Source: Xylocopa sonorina (taxonomy: Eukaryota > Arthropoda > Insecta > Hymenoptera > Apidae). From it: a stretch of DNA of 64,000 nt. The translations under genes were made by a program, and so were the position numbers. The stretch lies in assembly GCF_050948175.1 (NCBI RefSeq), contig NC_135208.1, positions 3,348,001 through 3,412,000 of the forward strand, in the 5' to 3' direction. Of this stretch, positions 34,727 to 47,939 are shown piece by piece (within the stretch, counting starts at the first letter, position 1; the number at the start of each line of letters is the position of its first letter). The notes beneath the pieces are model-generated. The model was given only the letters and a program-made list of their open reading frames with translations. It did not search any database and was not told where the DNA came from.

Positions 34727-36571
34727 AATATCATTTTTCTATGGAAACTACGGTCCATATCAATGGTAGGCAATGTAGACGATTAAAAAAAGGCCCACTT
34801 AAATTTGACACGTCAATTTATGTCTTGATAAGGGAGAGCAAAAAAAAGGGAAGACGCTTTGAAGATAAGACACGAAGCATTAGAAAGTCTGACAAACACG
34901 GTGCTATAATTTCAAGTGTATTTTGTATTCTCTTGCGCGCATAATGCAAGCTTAACCAGATACGTTTCTTAAAATATCACCGGTTCTAAATATAAGACCA
35001 AGATAAGTCGGTACGGGAGATCAACAGAATATTTTAAGCAAGTGATAATGCTGAGGCGCGAACACTAGCTAGTTGAGTCATTAGCACTTATAATGCAACC
35101 TTAACGAGTTATCTTTCTGGAGACATCATCAACGAACGGCTAATTTAAGTAAACAGGGACTAAAAATAGGATGGAAGGTTTAAAAGTGGGCAAAGAGCAA
35201 TAAAAAATAAAATATTTCTCTCAAAGTACGTGTGACCGAGTCAAAGCTTCAAAAACTGTACAAACGTTAGAAAGGAGGTAAGAAACGGAACTTAAAATGC
35301 ATCCAAGATAAATGCATTATAAGTTTCGACATTGATGCATTTATTTCTGCACAACCAAACAATAAAATATACATTATATACAAGAATTGTATAAGATCCG
35401 CACGAACTTGTCACATTTGTTAAACAACAATACATAATAATAAGTAACGTAATTCTTCCAACTGGCTCGCAAGAAACCCAGCTCGTATTGATAGAGAGCT
35501 TACACAGCTCTGCGCCATTTGACCCATTCGAAACAAGCTCCGCAATATTTTAAACAAAATCAGGACCGCTACAAGAGTGGTCGTTAAGGATATGAAACGT
35601 GCATCGAATTAATTGTAATTGCAAATGGTTTTCAGGCTAAAAAAAGGTCTCGAATGGGTCTCGTAAAGAGTAAAACATAAATATCTACCTCTAAGCTCTT
35701 ACATTTGGTTGCATCAGTCGTGGACGTGTATTAACGCGTGCACGAATTCGCGCACACATACAGGTCGATCAAGTAAACTAACCAATAATCTAACGAGAGC
35801 TATAAAACCGCAGCTATTGATCTATGAATTAGGTTCGATCGATATGTACACCGCGAAATCGTGGTCGAACTTAAGCGTTCTCCAAGGAAGATGGACGCCA
35901 TCGATCGCACGCGATTGGATTACGATGAATTGATAAATTAAAACTTACCATCGCCACGGTCGAAGAAAGCAGCTGCTACGAATCGACGCCACCTTCGAAT
36001 CGAGAGAACCGTCCGCGAGACGAGGAGTTTTAAAAGGGTCCACGAGCGCTGCGAGACGTTCAAACGTTCGCCACGAGTTTCGCGCGGTCACGCAAAGCGT
36101 TCGAGGCGGATTCAAACAGTCGAGGGCGCTGCTGTTCGCCGTTCGTCGCGCCCAAAACGCGCGCCAATGTTTTAACGCGATTTCTTTTTTGCAGAAAAGA
36201 AGACTTGGAGCATTTACGAACGTTGCTGCTTTGCGTCTTCGAAGAAGATAAGTCGCGAGCTGAAGATTTGCGGTTATTTGAATTTCATCTGCGTTGATGC
36301 GCGTCTTTTTTAAATTTACAAACGATTTTTCATCCCTGGTCTGTTGTTTCAGCGCGAGATTAAGTCTGGAGAGACTTAGAAGGTAACGATCAACGCTTTT
36401 CTAATTAGCAAGAGCCTCAGCAGTAATTGCAACGCCTTCTCTCGCGTTCTTGACGAACTTAAAACCGTCCATCGCGCACTGAAAGTAACTGTTCACCTCG
36501 AGGCTAGCTCAAAAGCAGAGAAAAGACTTTTCTACTCTCTGTTCGCGTGTTTAAGCGTCCTTTTCGCCAAT
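34727..36571. other. Intergenic, partly 3' UTR of the minus-strand gene
   Basis: There is no coding exon I accept. On the minus strand an AATAAA (plus TTTATT at 35340-35345) could end the transcript of the secreted-protein gene about 1.2 kb after its stop. At 35958-36060 the minus strand shows a GC-rich first-exon-like stretch ending ATG|GTAAGT, but no downstream exons were found. Confidence 0.4.
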
Positions 36572-39500
36572 TTAGTGCCTGCAGTTCACGTACGTCTCCG
36601 TTCTGCCGTTTACGATGCGAACGTAACGAGTACAGGCTCGTACGAAGAGTGCAGGTAGTCTGTGGTCTGTAAAAAACGAGGAGAAACAATTTTAATCGCT
36701 TCCGTCAGTGCGTACAGCAACATTTTTCAAGACAAAGTTCCTTAGAAATCATTAAAACGAGAACACGTGGTCACACCATCGACAACAGCAGTAAATGCTC
36801 GTCTAACTTCAAAATTGCACGTCATTCAAGGTCTGTTATGGCACACGGTGTTAACTGGGCACGCAAAGGCAATCGAAAACCGTCACAACGGAGTTAGTAT
36901 TGTTAGAGCACACACTCACATGCCTTCTGATCAGAATCCTGGTTCAAACACGAGGGCTGCTGGATGTAGAGAGCTGGTTTCAGCGGTCTGCCATCCTGGT
37001 CCTCGACCTGGATCACCAAACCATGATTGCTGCCGTTTCCATGAGCGTTCCTCGAGTTTGGGCGCCAGAATCTCAGCCCCTGTCTGACGTCCAACGCGAG
37101 ATGGGTGCCTCTGGACGTGAGCGGCGTCACCACGGAGTCCATCAGACGTTTCTTCGCTGCCAAAACGATTTTTAATCGTACAGAATGCACGTAATTACAC
37201 GTTGAAATGCTCTGAGACTCACATCGATGCCTCTTTAGGGACTTGGTGTAGTAATAAACGGATATCCTGATCTTCTTCTCGTCCTCCTCCTCCTCCTCGA
37301 AGGTGCTCTCAGAGGAGAACGTCATGTTCTCTTGCGGCAGCTTGAATATTCGCAGTTTAGCAGCGACCACGTGCTCGTTGGACGTCAGGTTCAGCTGAAA
37401 GTGCATGTTCATGGAGAACTGGTCCGACCAGGCTTCCTGGTCCGTGTTTCGTGGCACTTGACCTGTTGAACACCAGCAAACCTCGAGACACACGGTTGAT
37501 AACGATCGTGGCGGGTTTTAACGAACTTACAAGTAGGCGAGAACATGGCCAGACGCTCGCGTTGCACCTGGTTGGCATCCGTGCTGACGTTGAACCTGCC
37601 AGTCAGTGCCAAGACCCGCGATTTTATGTCCTCGATCGCTTTTTCACCCTGACTGCACAGAGAAACGAGAGTTTAGTAGCTGACAAAGGGAAGGGAGGCG
37701 TTCGAGATGGCGAAAAACCACGAGATAGAAGAGCAGAGGTGGTTCAGACGATTAGTGAGTCGAGATTGAACTGGTTAGAGAGACGGTGACGCAAAGATTT
37801 TCACTCGCAGACGCGTGCAAGCTCTTCCGGGTGGCAAGCCAGGCCAATGGACGGTGGTCAGTGACCCAGAGAGCCCATGGTGTGGGCCAGAGGTATTCAT
37901 TGTCCTCTCTAGACGTCGACCAGACTTGGTCTAGCGGTGAGACTGTTCACGCATTCGTCGAGCGTGCTCTCTCGTCCACTTTTCTCGCGCGAAAAGCCGT
38001 CGAGTCGTTCACCTGAGGTGAAAAAAAGAGAGGAGAGGAGCGTCTCTGGCAAGGATTACGCCCACTTGGACCTTTGAGCGTAGCCGATCGCGCGTCAACG
38101 ACCTCAGCGCAGCCTCGACGGACGATCAGAAGCGGTTTTCCCTAAACAAAGCTCCGCGGCCATCGAGCAGAGACGCGGAGGAATTTTTTCCGTGGACCCA
38201 GAGCGTCCCACTTTCTTCCTTTTTCTCGTTTTTTTTTTTCACTGCCCACAGGAACTGTCCTGGGGAAACGGAAGGGAGGACTGGCTCGAAGGCAGCGCAG
38301 GCTACGTCTCGACGAGTTGCTGGTCGATTCCACGCGTGTAGTCGTTCATCTAGCCGCGTCCAAGTCACGCATTCTACCGCGTCTCGTTGCGTACGTGTCA
38401 CGTCTGTCTGCTGTCTGGGAAAGGGAAGGACTCTGGTGTCTGGAGGCCGTTGCATCATGAGAATCGATCCAGTGATCCTTCTCTGGCACCGTATTAAACA
38501 GAACTGCCCCTTATTTCCAACTAATGCAAGCGCAGACACTTCAGAATCCGAATTTAGAAGATTTCTTTTAAACTGCACGAAGATTGAGACTTAAAAAGAG
38601 AAGAACGCAGAGTAGAAAGGAGTTGAAACGAGGAGATGCACGGTTGCATCGTCGAATGAGTAGCCACTGGCCACAAAAGCTTCCTCTCCTCTCCTCCGCG
38701 CGTCGTCTTCGCTCGCATAGGCAAGGTCAGCGCATTAAATTGAAATGTGTTACGTAACCTCGTAAGAGAGCAGTCCTAACTGCAGTCTGACTAGACACCC
38801 GGTGATTACGAGGGTGCTCAACCGTTTTACGCCAAGCCAGAATCGAGTCGAGTCATCGAGAACGTCCCCTTCCCCTGATCTCGTCCTTAATTCGCGTGGT
38901 GGTCGTTGAATAACGCGCGCTACCGTTTCGATTAAGTAACCAGCGTGCGCTCGCGCGCCGCCACGCGGCGTCGAGGACGACCAGGAAACGCGAGAGGACC
39001 AAACAGATTTCCGTGTGAAGGCGGAGGAGGAGGAGGAGGAGGAGGAGGAGACGGAGGACTCTCTCAGGCTACGCCAGTGCCGACACGAATGCATTTACGC
39101 GTCTAGACTTAATAAAATAAAAGAAACGCCTTCGCACCCGCGCGAGAGGAGCAGCATAAAAACACAGCTAGGGACCACGACGGAATTTCCACCACGTGTC
39201 CTTCCTCTCTACTCTCTCTCTCTCTCTCTCTCTCCCTGGTCCCCTTTTTAACAGGAATATACATTTCGAAAACAGTTGGGACACGAATTTTTTTTTTTAT
39301 CCTCCCTCGAAACGCCGCGCGGATGTCGCGCCGCGCGATATTTTTGCTGGCCAAGTTCGCGGGATATTTTTACGTCCGCAGAGGGCAACGGTTCGCCAGG
39401 AACGTCTTTGTCGTCTGGTTCAGCCTGGAGAACCTCTCGTTTCAAGGCAGAGGGGGACACACACTGTCGAGCGTTACGTTTTCATGCGTGCACACAACAC

Positions 39501-39683
39501 ACCTCCACCAGAAATCGGCTCTTCTTGCTGTTATCGCGTCTCGTGCAACAGCGGCGATGAGATAACCGCGCGCTGCGAGCCTCCGCGCGCGAGCCAAGCG
39601 GGGAGGAAAGCCAGCTGGAAAAGCGACAGGTGAGATAGAGCGAACGAAAACACAAAGTGCTTGCAGAGAGTTCTCCTCGTCAG

Positions 39684-39716
<33 letters not shown>

Positions 39717-41274
39717 ATTCCGCACACACGAGCGTCTCTTACCCACGAGAAGCAGCGCTCGTAGCGCAACCCAGCGGGGTGAGGCTTACCTGTCGAAGCT
39801 TGAGGTTACGTTTCCTCTAAAATACACAAAAAGCACATTTTGTAGATACCAAGTGAGAGGCTGCTCTCTTTAAAATTTCTCGCTAAGCAAGCCAACTCGC
39901 GACGATGGTAAACGCGAGCCAGTTCTTCTGGTTCACGGTTTTACCCTCGCGCGAGTCGAGTGCAATGGCTGAAGCACAGATTCGAGAGAATGTGGGGCGA
40001 TCAGTTCGCGCGATCACACTGACTTACCCTCGTCGATGAGCGATGGCTGCTTGCAGATACGTGGAAAGGTTCGCCAACGGAAGATTGCTCGACGACGCGT
40101 TGCTGTTGGCCATGAAAAGCTTCATAGAGTCTGGTGCGTCGTTCTGGTACTCTGACGTGTCGTTTTCGTGCTCTTCCGCGGTCCATTTCTGCCTCGAATC
40201 GTAACCAGAGTCCTCGTAGTCTGAAGTCTCGTTCTCCTCTGTGTTCTCGAAGTCCAGAGAGTCGACGAACTGTGGAATCACTCTGTAAACGTCGTCCTCG
40301 ACCCATTCCAGACCCTCGTACTCGTTCACCCTCTTGGTCTTCTCGTTGCTCCTCGAAACTGGCATTTTATCCGTAGAATTCTCAACTTGGAAGTTAATAT
40401 TGGTTTCGTTCTCGTTTTTACTCTCTGTATTCGTGTTTGGTGTTGTAACTGAGTGATTGGTCAGTCGATAGACCAAAGGCACAGCAGTAGCGACAGTTGG
40501 AGCCATCGTCGACGTCTGAAAGGAGCCAGCAGCGTTCCTCGAGGTCGTCTCGAGGTGGTACTTCGAGGTTTTAGGGTGGTTCTTGTTGCTCTCGTCAGAG
40601 TTAGAGCTAGAGTCGAACTCAGAATCATCGTAGCGGATCTTGAAGACCACGTGCGGCTCCATTGCTCTGTCGAACTCTCTGCGAACCACATCCACAGCCT
40701 GCTCCTCCTTACCCTCTGGCTCTGACCAAGACTGCTGAGCATCCAAATTCTCGTAATCTAAAATCGCCTGTTTATTGTACGCCTCGAAGTCGAACTCCTC
40801 CACGCGTCTGTTCCTCGCAAAATCAGGATTCTTCGAGGTCGACCCACCCCAATATCCACTCTTCCTCTCGTTACGCAAAGCCTTGGACCAGGAGGACTTG
40901 GCGTGGTCCTTCCTCCTCGCCTCTTCGTCCCTCTTTTTACTCAACTCCCTCTCTCGTATCGCCAGGACCTCCTCGAGGCTGTAATTCAAGCTCTTCAACA
41001 GCAACATGTCACCAGTGCTCAGATCGCCAGTGATTATCTTGAGAATAGCCTTCTCCAACATCTTCTCGAGCCTCCTCTCGCTGAATGGCACCGTGCCCTT
41101 GGCGTCCTCGCCGTTCAGCCTGTTCTCGTCCCTCTGACTCGCTTCAGCGACGATCGCGTGCCCTCTCGCGTGGTCCTCCTTCCTCTCGTCGCCTCGCTGG
41201 CGATGGTGACACGACGCACTGTTCAAAATAGCAGCGACCAACAGCGGCGCGAGGAATCTGAGGAATCCTCCCAT
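36572..41274 (-). CDS. Secreted glycoprotein, TGF-beta-propeptide-like, no ligand domain
   Basis: Five exons: 41274-40028, 37652-37531, 37462-37223, 37156-36920, 36666-36572 (TAA). Every junction is GT-AG and in phase, giving 646 aa. Residues 1-22 are a signal peptide (MGGFLRFLAPLLVAAI...). About 55-130 is charged and helical. About 130-415 is acidic, Ser/Thr/Asn-rich, with many N-glycosylation sequons (NHS, NET, NST, NDT, NAS). Residues 416-606 resemble a TGF-beta propeptide: KLRIFKLPQ, IRISVYYYTKSLKR, LALDVRQGLRFWRP and NHGLVIQVED. A basic KRHRSKKR sits at 532-539. The protein ends 40 residues after Cys606, with Cys627 and Cys644 only, so there is no seven-cysteine ligand. I cannot name it firmly. 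Protein anachronism, a secreted insect glycoprotein, is one possibility from memory. A TGF-beta ligand with an unseen alternative last exon is another. Confidence 0.8.
39021..39050. repeat. (GGA)n microsatellite
   Basis: Nine to ten GGA/AGG triplets inside the first intron of the minus-strand secreted-protein gene. Further CT tracts lie at 39211-39234 and 39683-39717. Confidence 0.9.
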
Positions 41275-42200
41275 GACGATCGACAGGGCGGCTGCTATCG
41301 CTGTTTCGATTTGAAAAAAACAACTCTCTCTCTCTCTCTCTCTCTCACTCTCGATCCTCTCAGCGGACGACTTCGCGTCTGTTAGCCGCAGACAGCGTCT
41401 CCCATGGCGTCTGCCAGCCGCACAGTCTGACCCAGAGAAGAGGAACAACCGACGGAGGACACGCGCGACGCGTGCTGGCGTTAGAGCAAAGCGGGTGACC
41501 AGTCTAATCGCATCTGGGGGGGGCCACGAGCGTGCAACGCGGGGAAGAAGATTCGTGGCACGCGTGTGCACGGGCTGAACAGTAAGTCTCAACTGAGCCT
41601 GGCTGGCTCAGTTCACGGGCATAATTCTGTCTACTCACTAAGAGGCAGAGAGGCACAACCGCGAGAGGAGACGCGCGACGGTGCGTTACTACGATCGCTC
41701 GCCTTTTTTTTTTCCCCCCTTTTTTCTTTTTCCTTCTTTCTTTCCACGCGCTCCTTTCTCTCGTCACTCTCGCCTCGAGGCGCGCGCGCGCGCGCGTGCG
41801 ACCACGACGATCCCTTTCCCTCGCTCGCGCCGAAATCACGCGAACGACTGACTCTCCGCGCCTCTTTTCTAGCGCGTCTCTGCTCGAATTTTCCTCGCGC
41901 TGATCCTCCTCTTTCGCTTACTCGCCTCGCGGACTAATCGCTGTGACGCGCGCCACTGGCGTTGGTCATCCTCGACGCCGCGCGTGGTCCACTCTGCGAG
42001 AGACACGCGACATACGAGCAGAAGAAGAGGAAGAAGGCTGCACACGCGTGCTGAAGAGAAACGACGACGAGCCACGACACGCGGACGCACCTTCTCCGAG
42101 AGGATGCTCGTCTCAGGGGCACACGCGTACCACCTTTATAGGGTGTCTCCCTCTCCAATGCGTCTAGACGAATCGAAAGATAGAATCTTGGAATCATAAT
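41275..42200 (-). promoter_or_regulatory. Probable 5' UTR and promoter of the secreted-protein gene
   Basis: GC- and CpG-rich segment upstream of the ATG at 41274, with a CT/GAGA tract at 41325-41347 (eleven repeats) and a GC dinucleotide tract at 41779-41797. GAGA tracts are frequent in insect promoters. No start site can be fixed. Open frames on both strands are by-products of GC content. Confidence 0.4.
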
Positions 42201-42555
42201 GTATCGCTTTTAATAAATGCAGCTGAGCTGCGCGTGAAAATACGATGCGTGGCGGCTCTGCGTCCGCTCGACTGGGCCCAAAACCAGACGAGTGGGGACC
42301 CTGGAAAAGGAGGGGAGGGGAGAGACTGGCTCTGATGGTTTTTAATCGAGATGAAAAGCTTTTTTTCGCTCTGTGGAAATTTTGGAAGTTTCTCTTGTCG
42401 ATCATTTTTGCAATGGTTGAGATTGAGAATTGGGTTAAGGGTGGCGGTTCTACGAACTTCGAGCTCAGACGCAGTCGAACGGGAAGATATATCGGTCTGG
42501 AGATACCGGAAATGCTAGAAACCCAAAATTCTTTCATCGTGTGAAGAATCGAGAA

Positions 42556-43440
42556 TCTCTTTCTGGGACCACAGTTTCTGTTTTCAATGAAAAATTGAAA
42601 TTATAGAATAGAATTGATGATATTGTTTTAATTTAGTGGGTCTCAAAATATATGCGAGAATCTCGAGACTAATTGTGGCATTTCTTTTTGGAAACAGAGT
42701 TACTGTTTTCAATGAAAAATTGAAATTATAGAATAGAATTGATGATATTGTTTTAATTTAGTGGGTCTCAAAATATATGCGAGAATCTCGAGACTAATTG
42801 TGGCATTTCTTTTTGGAAACAGAGTTACTGCTTTTAATGTAAAATTGGAGAATATGAAATAGAATTGGTGATATTGGTTTAATTTACTGGAATCAGAGGG
42901 TTTATAAAATGTTTAAATATTGTTGGAAGTTTTAGAAGAGGAATCAAAGTAATTAGTATTCATTTAATGTTATTAAAACCACCCTTTCCTGTTGGAACCA
43001 TCAACCCTACAGACAGAGTGAAACATTAGAGACTCTACTTGTTAGAATGCAAAATACAATAAAAGATACTGTTTTAATTTAGTGGAACTTAGTGAGTTTC
43101 AGAATTTGTCATAATCAGAGAGTTTACAAAATGTTTGACCATCTTTAAAAATTCTATAATCTCAATCAGAGTAACTGGTAATTCAAAACCACCCCTTTTC
43201 TCGAACCCATCAACTCCACAGACAGAATAAAACCTTAGAAACTAATTGTCAGAATATAAAACAGAATAAATGTTTAATTGTTTTCATTTAGTGGAATTTA
43301 ATGGATTTCAAAATATCTGTCATAACCAGAAGATTTACAAAATGTTTGACCATCTTCAAAAATTCTATAAACTTAATCAGAGTAACTGGTAATTCAAGAG
43401 CCCCATTTTTTTAGAAACCATCAACTCCAAAGACAAAATG
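42556..43440. repeat. Tandem repeat, 128 bp unit
   Basis: The first units (about 42580-42840) are almost identical, sharing AGAATAGAATTGATGATATT, GTTTTAATTTAGTGGGTCTC and GAGAATCTCGAGACTAATTG. Later units to about 43440 are diverged and carry AAAATGTTTGACCATCTT and AATCAGAGTAACTGGTAATT. Confidence 0.85.
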
Positions 43441-43599
43441 AAACTTAATAAATCCTGGGTATCCCAGTGAACGACCCAAATAATTGCCCAAAGCAGCCCA
43501 AATAACCGCGAAACCGCCCTCTCCAGTCTAAAACCAGCTGGAGGATGTGTCGTAACAAGTGCCACATGCATGTATCGTTGCTTAATTCCGTTTGGCAAT

Positions 43600-44165
43600 G
43601 TTCCATCGTCCATGGTAAACGTCAATCCGTTCCGCCTTGTCCTCCGCGGCGGCTCTTTCGAAGCACAGAATCGGGATCGACCGCGGTAACTTCGAACTTT
43701 AAATTTAGCTGAGACGAAGAACCGTCTTCTGAGCGTGGTCTGAGTCGAGCAGCAGGGTCGTTCGATCTCTCGATCGCCTTTAAATTCACCCTGTCGTGGC
43801 GCTGCTCGATGCGCTCAACGATGACGCGCGCGTGTAATCGTTGCACGCAGACGCGTTGGCGCATTTAAATGTAGAGAGAGAGAGAGAGAGAGAAGGCAGA
43901 CGATGCAACGTAGCTGCTTGCATCTGACGTCAGCCTCGATTCGAACGTGCGGATAGACAATCTGGCGTCTAGACGTACAGAAATAAATAAGCACCGCCAT
44001 CAAACCGTTGTGTTTCGCGCCTGAAACAGTCAGCGTCGGCCTTGTGCTGCCCCCAGCGCGAACTTTGCTCGTCCGCGTTGCTTCTCGAGCGATTAATTTG
44101 CCTCTGAACTGATCAATATTGTTTGAAAGACAGTTGGTCTTGAGAATTGCCTTCCAGCAGGATTT
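43600..44165. other. GC-rich intergenic island
   Basis: CpG-rich stretch with an (AG)n tract at about 43873-43893. No exon chain found. It could be a promoter or untranslated exon of an unrecognised transcript. Confidence 0.3.
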
Positions 44166-45010
44166 ATTTCCTTTTTGGGGTGCTTTTTGGACGGTTTTAG
44201 TGACCCTCAATGGCACTACAATGACATTTAATTGCTTTGCTCAGAGTGCTTGGGGGATGAAACTTAAAAGTTAAATCTGAGTCAAAGTTTTTCCAAGTTT
44301 AAGTTCGTAGGCGCTGATTTTGAATTTAGAGGCGATTCTTTCCATTGAGAATCTTGATTTTGATTTTGGGGTGTTTTTTAGATGGTTTTAGTGGCTTTAA
44401 ACGGCAATATGTTGATGGCAGAATACTTTATTGACGGTGCTTGGGGGATGAAACTTAAAAGTTATGCTTAAGTCAAAGTTCTTCTAAGTTTCAATGAAAT
44501 TTGTTGATTTTCAATCTCGACGCGATACTTTCCACTGAGAATTTCGAATTTTGGAGTGTCTTTTAAGTGGTTTCAGTGGCTCTTAATGGCACTACTTTGA
44601 TTAATTGCTTTGCTGAGGGTGCTTGAGGGATGAAATTTGAAAGTTAAATCTGAGTAAAACTTCTTCTATCGATTTCGAAATTAGACACTATTCCTTCCAT
44701 CGAGAATTTTTAATTTTGGGGTGCCCTTTCGATGGTTTCAGTGCTCTCAATGGCACTATACTAATTAATTGCTTTGCTGAGGGTGCTTGAGGAATGAAAT
44801 TTAAAAGTTAAGACTGAGCCAAAGCTCTTCTTTTGATTTTGAATTTAGACACGATTCCTTCCATCGAGAATTTCGATTTTTGGGTGGCTTTTAAATGGCT
44901 CTCAGTGGCTCTCAATGGCACAAAATCGATGTCTCAATACTTTTCCAGAGGGCTGAAATTTTAAAATTAAGTCTGAGTCAAAGTTCTCAGCTATTGATCT
45001 CGAATTTAGA
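44165..45010. repeat. Tandem repeat, about 175 bp unit, five copies
   Basis: Units share ATTGCTTTGCTGAGGGTGCT, GATGAAA.TTAAAAGTTAA, TCTGAGTCAAAGTTCTTCT, ATTCCTTCCATCGAGAAT and TTTTGGGGTG. Confidence 0.85.
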
Positions 45011-45659
45011 CACGATCGAGTGGTTAAAAGGCATAGTTGGCTGGTTAAAACGTGGCATAGTTAGAGTCTGGTAGGTCACACCAGATGTCTAGTCTAATTT
45101 CAGCGATCGTGATGGACGAGTTTATCGAGAGCCCCTGAATTCTTCCACACTTTTCTCCAAACAAACTCTCTCTCTCTCTCTTTCATTCAATTAAACAATC
45201 TCTAACTTATGTTTGGCGACAAACGCACGTTTCTTCCAAAAAATCGTGGCCAGAGAAAATGGAAATGGCGCGATTTGCATTGCTGGGACGAATCTCCTTC
45301 TCTGTACGCCCTTCTTTCTCTCCCTCTCTCTCTCTCTTTTTCACTCTTTTCTTCGCGTTCTCAGACAGAAATCAAGATAACGCGTACCTGGAAGCGGCTG
45401 TCGGTCCAACGCGGTTCCTGGAACGGATTTGAATTTCGAATCGCGTTGCGCAATCGCACCCACGCTGCGCACTCGCGCGCGAGATCGTTCGAAATCGAAA
45501 ACACCCTCGCGCCAGGCCTTGAGACTAAACTATTCTGTCGATCGCGATTCTTATTCGACACCGTTACATGATTTATCGTCGATCTTGCGCCTCGAAAGTG
45601 TTCTGCAATTATCTCTATTTTTTTCGTCGCATTCGAAGCGTTCTGAATGCGAAATTCAG

Positions 45660-46085
45660 AGATCTGAGGTTAATAATTGATGCACACAATTTTTTTAAAT
45701 ATTGCAACTCGAATTCTTAGCGTCTATTTATTTTTATTTTTGATTTTTCATCGCATTATAAGCGTTCTGAATGATTAGAAACCAGAAATTAATTATTATT
45801 AATGCACACAATTTTTTAAAAAATTGTAACTCGAATTCTTAGCGTTCCTTTTTCTTTTATTCTCGATTTTTCGCGTTCTTAATGGCCACAGATCAGAGGA
45901 AAATTATTAATTAATGCATACAATTTTTAAAAAAATAGTAAATTCGAAATCTTGGCGTCTCTCAATTTTTCATCGCATGCAAAGCATTCTAAATGATCTC
46001 AGAGATCAGAAATTAATAATTAATGCATACAATTTTAAGGTAAATAATAATGATAAGAGTTCTTCTTCTTCTTCTTCTTCGTCTT
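45660..46085. repeat. Tandem repeat, about 120 bp unit, plus (TTC)n
   Basis: Four units share TTAATTAATGCATACAATTT, TCGAATTCTTAGCGT and a TTTTTCATCGCAT/GCGTTCTGAATG segment. A (TTC)n tract follows at about 46059-46084. Confidence 0.8.
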
Positions 46086-46339
46086 TTTCTGAAATACTTT
46101 GGTATTTTATTTCAGTACGGAAGCAGAGAGAATTTTCGAAGCAGTTTCTATCAGTGGCGATAACAGAGAGGCATCACAGAAGATGACGGAACACGACTCC
46201 TTCGTCTTCTTCTGCAGAGAAGAGTCGCGTGCTGCGCCGTGTCGGATTCGTTGCATTCCACGGACGTGCAAGAAGAGGAATTCCAATTTTACCAGCAGAT
46301 CTCTAACCAAGGTCCCCTCTTATTATATTATTTATTCCA

Positions 46340-47190
46340 CTGGACCAGTGTCTCTCAACTAATTTACGACTTACACTAAACCAACACAAACCAATGCACC
46401 CTTTAATTTCAATCTTAGGCTCTCAGAGTTTTAAAATTAATTTTTAAATGACTCTGCTTTGGAGTCTTCGAGTTCAAAGGGTTCATAAATAATTTACACG
46501 TCTTCAGAAACCATAATAAAAATTATTTCGCTTAATTAATATTGGACCAACACAAAGTTATGCTCCCTTTAATTTTAATTTAAGGCTCTCAGGGTTTGAA
46601 AATAATTTTTAAATGACTTTACTGTGGAACTTTTAAGTCCAAAGGGTTGATAAATAATTTACAAGTCTTCGGAACCCATAAAAAAATTCCCTTTTTATTA
46701 TATTATTATTTCTAGTGGACCAATGCCTTCCAACTAATTTATAGTCAACTTTAATTTTAATTTAAGGCTCTCAGAGTTTGAAAATAAATTTTAAATGACT
46801 CTACTGTGGAGTCTTTAATTCCAAAGGGTTAATAAATAATTTACACGTCTTCAGACCCCATAAAAAAATTCAAACACCACGAGAATGGACTATAAAAATT
46901 ATTTTACATATTTTACAGTGTATGTTCGATTCTTCTCGCTGTTTCTACATGGTTAATCGCAAGAACGACGCAGAAAATGCAATTCCTTAGTTGCAATTCA
47001 AAATCCTCGTACTAAAATTGCAACCAGAGGTTCTCAAAGTTCAAAAATAATTTTTAAATGACTCTGCTGTGGATCCTTTAAATTCAAAGGGTTAATAAAT
47101 AATTTCTACTCCACGAGAATGAACCATAAAAATTATTTTATTTATTTTGCAGTGTATGCTCGTTTCTTTCGCTGTTTCTACATTGTTAAT
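46340..47190. repeat. Tandem repeat, about 180 bp unit, four to five copies
   Basis: Units share TTTAAGGCTCTCAGAGTTTG, TTTTTAAATGACTCT, CAAAGGGTTAATAAATAATT and TACACGTCTTCAGAACCCAT. Confidence 0.85.
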
Positions 47191-47900
47191 CTGAAGAACG
47201 ATGCAGAGGATGCTTCGCATTCTTCCAGCCACTCCATCGAACCAGTTATCGTCACCCCAGGTAATTGCCATGGCAGAATAAACCCTCGATTCTGATCAGT
47301 AACTGTAAACCTTGTACACTTTCTACCATCGCAATTTCCTGACTGAAGATATACGCGCGTAAACTGTTACTTTTTAATTAGCATCGCGCAGTGGACCATC
47401 TGGAATGATTCATTCGCCTGGAGAACGAATTGTCTCGAGCCAGAGCAGCAAGGAACGAGCACTTTTCGAGTTGTCACGAGCTGGCACAAGTTTATTGCGA
47501 CGATAAAGCAGTGAGCTGCATCGAAAGGGAAGCGGGACACACCTTCCCATCGAAATCGACTCGTTAATTAGTTACCAGCCACGAAAAAAAGCGTCTCGCA
47601 GTCCTGTTACTCGCGATCTTTGCGAACGCGACTCTGCGCGCCAATTAGAAATGAATTCGAGATGGTAAATCAGTGCGAGGATTAATTTCGCGAGGACGTC
47701 GAAGTGGAACCAGTTCTTGGGTTGGCGATGGACGTTTCAATTACCATCTGAAATGCGAATTATCGCGAAAATGCGAATCGATTTGGAGGGTTTGACGAGA
47801 GTGGACTTTTCGACGTCCTCGAGTCTGCTCCTGATGGCGCTTGCAGAGGATTCTGGGACTTAAATGAGGAGGACTTGGAGTGGATCGGATGTTTTAGAGT
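47191..47900. other. Intergenic segment, no gene seen
   Basis: Moderately GC-rich unique sequence between repeat blocks. A donor-like CAG|GTAATT occurs at 47260 but no in-phase partner or recognisable peptide was found. Confidence 0.35.
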
Positions 47901-47939
47901 TTTAATATCTAGTTTAAGGGTAGTTTAGGGTGTTTTTTG

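Noticed and set aside
35958..36060. Minus-strand first-exon-like segment ending ATG|GTAAGT
   Set aside because: It looks like the first exon of a small housekeeping gene, but I found no downstream coding exon on the minus strand before NADK, so no gene is called.
40134..41385. Plus-strand open frames of 80-160 codons
   Set aside because: They mirror the large coding exon of the minus-strand secreted protein, whose signal peptide, sequons and in-phase splices decide the strand.
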